This document shows, one piece after another, positions 60,159-64,000 of a stretch of 64,000 bases of DNA. The notes under the pieces are model-generated. The model did no database searches. It saw only the letters and a program-made list of their open reading frames with translations, and was not told where the DNA came from. Each line of letters opens with the position of its first letter. The first letter of the stretch is position 1. A program made the position numbers and the translations under genes. Origin of the DNA: Megaleporinus macrocephalus (taxonomy: Eukaryota > Chordata > Actinopteri > Characiformes > Anostomidae); NCBI GenBank assembly GCA_021613375.1, contig CM038705.1, positions 11,918,711-11,982,710 of the forward strand. The letters are read 5' to 3'.

Positions 60159-61182
60159 CACAGAAGACAGTTGCGTTTGCAATGCATAGCATCGTCTACT
60201 GGCTATGAAATGAATGACACTGATGAACAAACTGATGTGAGTGAGTGATTCATAAACAGTCATAATTATTTTTACAGTAATGCAGTTGAATCAATATCCT
60301 GAGAAATGCTTTGTCACAGTGAACTGCGGACTATGCTAAATTACTACTATTACTTTCAACAAACATCCTAGTGATTTGAGTCCCCGCTGATTTCAAAATA
60401 TGAAGTCACTTTTGTAGAACAGCCACTTGTGACACAACAGAATGACATACCTGAGTCAAGAAGCTGGTGACTGGATAACATTTAAATGGGGAATTCTCTT
60501 TCTCCCCTCCTTTCCCACCTTTCCTCTTGTCCAGTTTTTCTTTTATGATCATCAATAAATAATTTATTTATTTCTTAATAATTTAGATCTTTACAGAATG
60601 GCTTTATAACTGCAGTGCACACACCAGGTCATGTGGTCCCTGAACAGATGATTCCAGAAGATTTGAGCTACATGATATTACATGTTGATTTTCTAAACTT
60701 GCAAAATTGACATTTAAAATTTATATTATATATATTATATATTTTATTATATTATTATATTGTTATAACATATTGGAAAGAAAACATCATGTGGCATTTC
60801 TTTTTTGCAATGTACTCAATGTGCTTGAATGCCTGTGGTCAAATAACGTGTTCCGTTCATCTGGAAATAAATAGAGTGGAAAATAACACATCCTCCACGG
60901 GGAACGCTTAAATGTGGCATTAAATCTGCTTAAATATGCACAGTTTCTATTTACGTATATATAAAATGTGTCATAACTTTGCACAGGCCATTCATTTTCC
61001 CTTAATTTGTTCAATTCAGGTCATATGCAGTAATTGTGGATTTAAATGTGAGTGCCGAAACCCTTGCTTAAGACTGTAGTTCACGTTATACAGCTGTGCT
61101 CATTGAAAGAATTCTATACATTTCATTGAAAAGTAGTTAGTTCAAAGTGAAACATATCTATCCCACCATCACTGGTTTTAGT
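60159..61182. other. No gene seen upstream of the unknown terminal exon
   Basis: AT-rich sequence with a TATATTA-rich patch near 60720-60770. If the minus-strand exon ending at 61183 is real, the left part of this stretch would hold its 3' UTR. I see no AATAAA on the minus strand close enough to be decisive. Confidence 0.4.
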
Positions 61183-61377
61183 CTATCCTTTGGCGACGCC
61201 CCATGACTGGAGGGCCGCATGGGGGACGATGAACTGAGGGGGAGGATTGGGGAGCACGTAGTAGCCGAGAACAGGGGCGGGAGGTGGGGTACAAATGGTG
61301 GTGAGCAATACTGGAGCTTTCTTCTTGTACTGAGGCCACATCGGTGTTGGGTGGTAGAAGTACTGGAGTCCAGGGAG
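61183..61377 (-). CDS. Probable terminal coding exon of an unidentified gene
   Basis: A minus-strand segment of 64 codons plus stop (TAG at 61185-61183). It starts after a good acceptor, TATTTTTCTTTCCAAAG (AG at 61379-61378). It is GC-richer than its surroundings and encodes LPGLQYFYHPTPMWPQYKKK, then CTPPPAPVLGYYVLPNPPPQ and HAALQSWGVAKG. It is rich in Pro and aromatic residues, with low-complexity PPP runs. Codons lean to C in third positions (CTC, CCC, GCC, ATC), unlike the flanking noise. No upstream exon is identified between here and 64000, so the rest of the gene is probably off the right edge. I do not recognise the family and make no claim on function. It could still be a chance frame. 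Confidence 0.45.
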   Translation of the reverse strand, partial: LPGLQYFYHPTPMWPQYKKKAPVLLTTICTPPPAPVLGYYVLPNPPPQFIVPHAALQSWGVAKG

Positions 61378-61721
61378 CTTTGGAAAGAAAAATAGAATAC
61401 AGTTAATCGTGCTAATCAAAAAGGCTTCACCTTCTAATACATTGTACAGCTTTTTAGGAACTGTTCGATTGCTTTGATGACTTGATGATTTGACTGTATC
61501 AATCAGCTTTTTAAATCCAAATGCTGGACTCAACAACAACGTTTTGTAATCATTGTTTATTTGAATGCTTTGTGTTTAACTTTGAAAAGTGAATGAATTT
61601 GTGGGTCCGAAGGTTTGATGCTCCAAGAAAAAAGTCTTATTTTTAATTCTACAGCTACTTCCACAGGATTAGATTTACATGGGGGGGGGTGGGGTAACCT
61701 AATACATCCCACTGTTTCTGA

Positions 61722-62093
61722 TAGGGCTGTGGTATATTGGCAAGAACTTGGCAATACAATAAATATGACAGTCACGATTTAATATATCATGATATACTGT
61801 GATATTGCAAGCAAAGTGATATACTGTGATTTTTCAAATCTACTATTAAAACACACCACTGTATGAACAGGTTTGCCAATGCTTACAATAGCACTGCGCC
61901 CTTGTGCTGCTTGTTAATGTTGGAGTGGAGCTGAAAATGAATTCTAAGGTTTATTATAGGTTTAAACACAACACACAATGATTCACTGTCTGCCAGGAAT
62001 CTGTGTATAGACACTGTGTTTTTGAGAATCAATACAGTATCACTAAACATAATATCCCGATATTCGATATTTTGATATTTTCTCACACCCCTA
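61722..62093. mobile_element. Short hAT-type MITE
   Basis: It begins tagggctgtggtatattggc and ends atattttctcacacccctag, imperfect inverted termini. Flanking 8-mers gtttctga (61714-61721) and gtttctta (62094-62101) agree at 7 of 8. The interior has repeated ATATCGTGATAT-like words usual in this type and no coding capacity. Confidence 0.72.
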
Positions 62094-62194
62094 GTTTCTT
62101 ATTCGTATTCTGATTTTAGTCCTGTTGAATATTAAACCTATGCAATCTAAAATAAACCAAATAAACAGTTGCTCTCTGTTACCCCTAAGAGAAC

Positions 62195-62750
62195 TAACTA
62201 TCTGTGTGTTTCTCTCATTGAGCTCAACAACTGCCCATCCTGCGATCTGATGCTGTTGCTTCGTCTGCTTTGACTGGGTGCCTCGGTTTTCCCATCATGA
62301 AGCTCCTGCTGTCCAGTGCCTCGTGGAAAACCCACCTGCATGACCCACTGGCACCTTCAAAGACTCCATCGGCTGACTTAATCAGTGACGTTTTACTTCT
62401 ACTGCTCTTATCAGTCCTATCTTCTCCTCCCTAATTATAGAACACTGAGCTGTTCCTGAAGCTACTCAGAAGTTCTTCTTTCTTTTGGTCTCTATATTTA
62501 TATATGCAAAGTAGTAACTTGTATTCTTATTAGATTTGTACTTGTTTGCCAGACAGTGTGGGCCAGAGGAGGAGGGGTTCCCCTTTTTAAATCTGGTTTC
62601 TCTCAAGGTTTCTTCCTCTTGCTCTGAGGGAATTTGTTCTTGCCACTGTCATCCCTGGCTTGCTCACTGGGGGGGTTGGGGGTTTTTCTATAAAGCTGCT
62701 TAGTGACAAGCTGTAAAAGGCTCTATATAAATAAATAAACCTTCACCTTA
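62195..62750 (+). repeat. Dispersed fish repeat (GGTTTCTTCCTCTTG family), long copy
   Basis: The 3' half carries tcaaggtttcttcctcttgc, tctgagggaatttgttcttg, ccactgtcatccctggcttg and ctctatataaataaataaac, matching 11270-11405 (plus) and 13612-13815 (minus). The 5' half (62195-62450, with cctgctgtccagtgcctcgt) appears to belong to the same element. Confidence 0.55.
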
Positions 62751-62879
62751 AACCGGTTGGCCAACAAGATCAATACCACCTATATTAGAGAAATAAAAAC
62801 GTGTTTTCTATTATACTGTCACTCTTTTTAAATACGTCAATGCAAAATTGTTCCAAATGGAAGAGTTCTGGAACAGAGT

Positions 62880-63190
62880 GCCATCCATTATCTTCCACTT
62901 TATCCCACTAATCAGGGGGGGTAGGGCCAATCCCAGCATCATTGGGGTATACTGATTGCCAGTCCATCGCATGGCCAACACACACTCACAGACCAATTTA
63001 GAGTGATGTAGAGTTAATGAACCTAACATGCATGTGTTTGGACTGTGGGAATGAACTGGAGTACCCAGAGGAAACCCACTCAAGCGCGGGGAGAACATGC
63101 ACACTCCACACAGAACAACGCAGACCCGGTTCATCTTGTTGTGAGACGACAGTGCAACACTGCTAACCACTACAACCACTACTTTTGTGT
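62880..63190 (-). mobile_element. tRNA-headed SINE-like repeat, antisense
   Basis: On the minus strand it starts gtagtggttagcagtgttgc, continues with tgtgtggagtgtgcatgttc and tctccccgcgcttgagtggg, and ends with gatgctgggattggccctac. This is the same family as 33765-33990. The head contains the A-box-like TAGTGGTTAGC. Its 122-codon minus frame is a repeat by-product. Confidence 0.6.
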
Positions 63191-63220
63191 GAACTATTTC
63201 TTATATGATGCCGAAAAACA

Positions 63221-63880
63221 GTGTAGTGGTTAACACTGTGGTGTAGTGGTTAGTATGGTGGTGTAGTGGTTGGTATGGTGGTGTAGTGGTTAGTACGGTG
63301 GTGTAGTGGTTAGTATGGTTGTGTAGTGGTTAGTATGGTGGTGTAGTGGTTAGTACGGTGGTGTAGTGGTTAGTATGGTTGTGTAGTGGTTAGTATGGTG
63401 GTGTAGTGGTTAGTATGGTGGTGTAGTGGTTAGTATGGTTGTGTAGTGGTTAGTACGGTGGTGTAGTGGTTAGTATGGTGGTGTAGTGGTTAGTATGGTG
63501 GTGTAGTGGTTAGTACGGTGGTGTAGTGGTTAGTACGGTGGTGTAGTGGTTAGTATGGTGGTGTAGTGGTTAGTATGGTGGTGTAGTGGTTAGTATGGTT
63601 GTGTAGTGGTTAGTACGGTGGTGTAGTGGTTAGTATGGTGGTGTAGTGGTTAGTATGGTGGTGTAGTGGTTAGTACGGTGGTGTAGTGGTTAGTACGGTG
63701 GTGTAGTGGTTAGTATGGTGGTGTAGTGGTTAGTATGGTGGTGTAGTGGTTGGTATGGTGGTGTAGTGGTTGGTACGGTGGTGTAGTGGTTGGTACGGTG
63801 GTGTAGTGGTTAGTATGGTTGTGTAGTGGTTAGTATGGTTGTGTAGTGGTTAGTACGGTGGTGTAGTGGTTAGTACAATA
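63221..63880. repeat. 20-bp minisatellite (33 copies) from a SINE head
   Basis: Thirty-three contiguous copies of gtgtagtggttagtatggtg occur with no length variation. Copies differ at a few sites (tatggtg, tacggtg, tatggtt, tggt). The eight-unit order of variants at 63421-63580 is repeated exactly at 63581-63740, a 160-bp higher-order duplication. The unit matches the head of the adjacent SINE-like family, in opposite orientation to the body at 62880-63190. 63881-64000 shows nothing further. Confidence 0.97.
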
Positions 63881-64000
63881 TATGTACACTTAACCGACGC
63901 AGACTGTTATTTTGTTGCTTTCATGCGAGTGAGTTGAGTGACATCTCGTCAGATCGTTGGTTAGTTATGTTACGCCCACAGTCACACATGCACACGTGCA

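Overview
This window is vertebrate, and most likely teleost fish, nuclear DNA. The evidence is split genes with GT-AG introns, an AT-rich sequence packed with fish-type L2-like and L1/Tx1-like LINE fragments, hAT MITEs and Tc1/mariner remnants, and several kilobase-scale minisatellites. Some dispersed repeats (3308-3500 and the Tc1 family at 18375-18621 and 51995-52625) are of types I associate with ostariophysan fishes such as characins and catfishes; that taxonomic narrowing is inference. There is no bacterial or phage content and no CRISPR.

The recognised gene is kcnn4, the intermediate-conductance Ca2+-activated K+ channel (SK4/IK/KCa3.1), on the minus strand. Three coding exons are readable: exon 1 (46276-46569; N-terminus and S1), exon 2 (23362-23457; S2) and exon 3 (10679-11133; S3 to S5). 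Introns 1 and 2 are 22.8 kb and 12.2 kb. Exon phases are 0, 0 and 2 and fit the family. The pore exon (GYGD motif) and the calmodulin-binding tail are not visible in 1-10678 and should lie beyond the left edge. A CpG-rich first exon and upstream flank (about 46255-46900) mark the promoter region.

A second probable coding segment on the minus strand, 61183-61377, looks like the last coding exon of an upstream neighbour. It is Pro-rich, has a good acceptor and a stop, and I do not recognise the family. A 101-codon ATG-started frame at 23543-23848 (minus) contains a membrane-like segment and remains unexplained.

Layout. 1-10678 is kcnn4 intron 3 (partial), with LINE fragments, a hAT MITE and a 3.1-kb 85-bp satellite. 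11134-23361 is intron 2, with a hAT element, a 42-bp minisatellite grown from a transposon end, a Tc1 end and MITEs. 23458-46275 is intron 1, with LINE and hAT pieces, diverged local duplications, a decayed 1.2-kb minisatellite and a GT-rich array that ends about 22 nt from the exon 1 donor. 46570-64000 is upstream or intergenic DNA, with LINEs, Tc1 relics, a 2.2-kb CT-rich array, MITEs, the unknown terminal exon and a 20-bp array.

The most notable pattern is that three large arrays are tandem copies of recognisable RNA-processing or transcription motifs. The 85-bp array carries 5' splice-donor-like motifs on the kcnn4 sense strand. The CT-rich array carries branchpoint + polypyrimidine + CAG units. 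The 20-bp array carries pol III A-box-like units derived from a tRNA-type SINE head.
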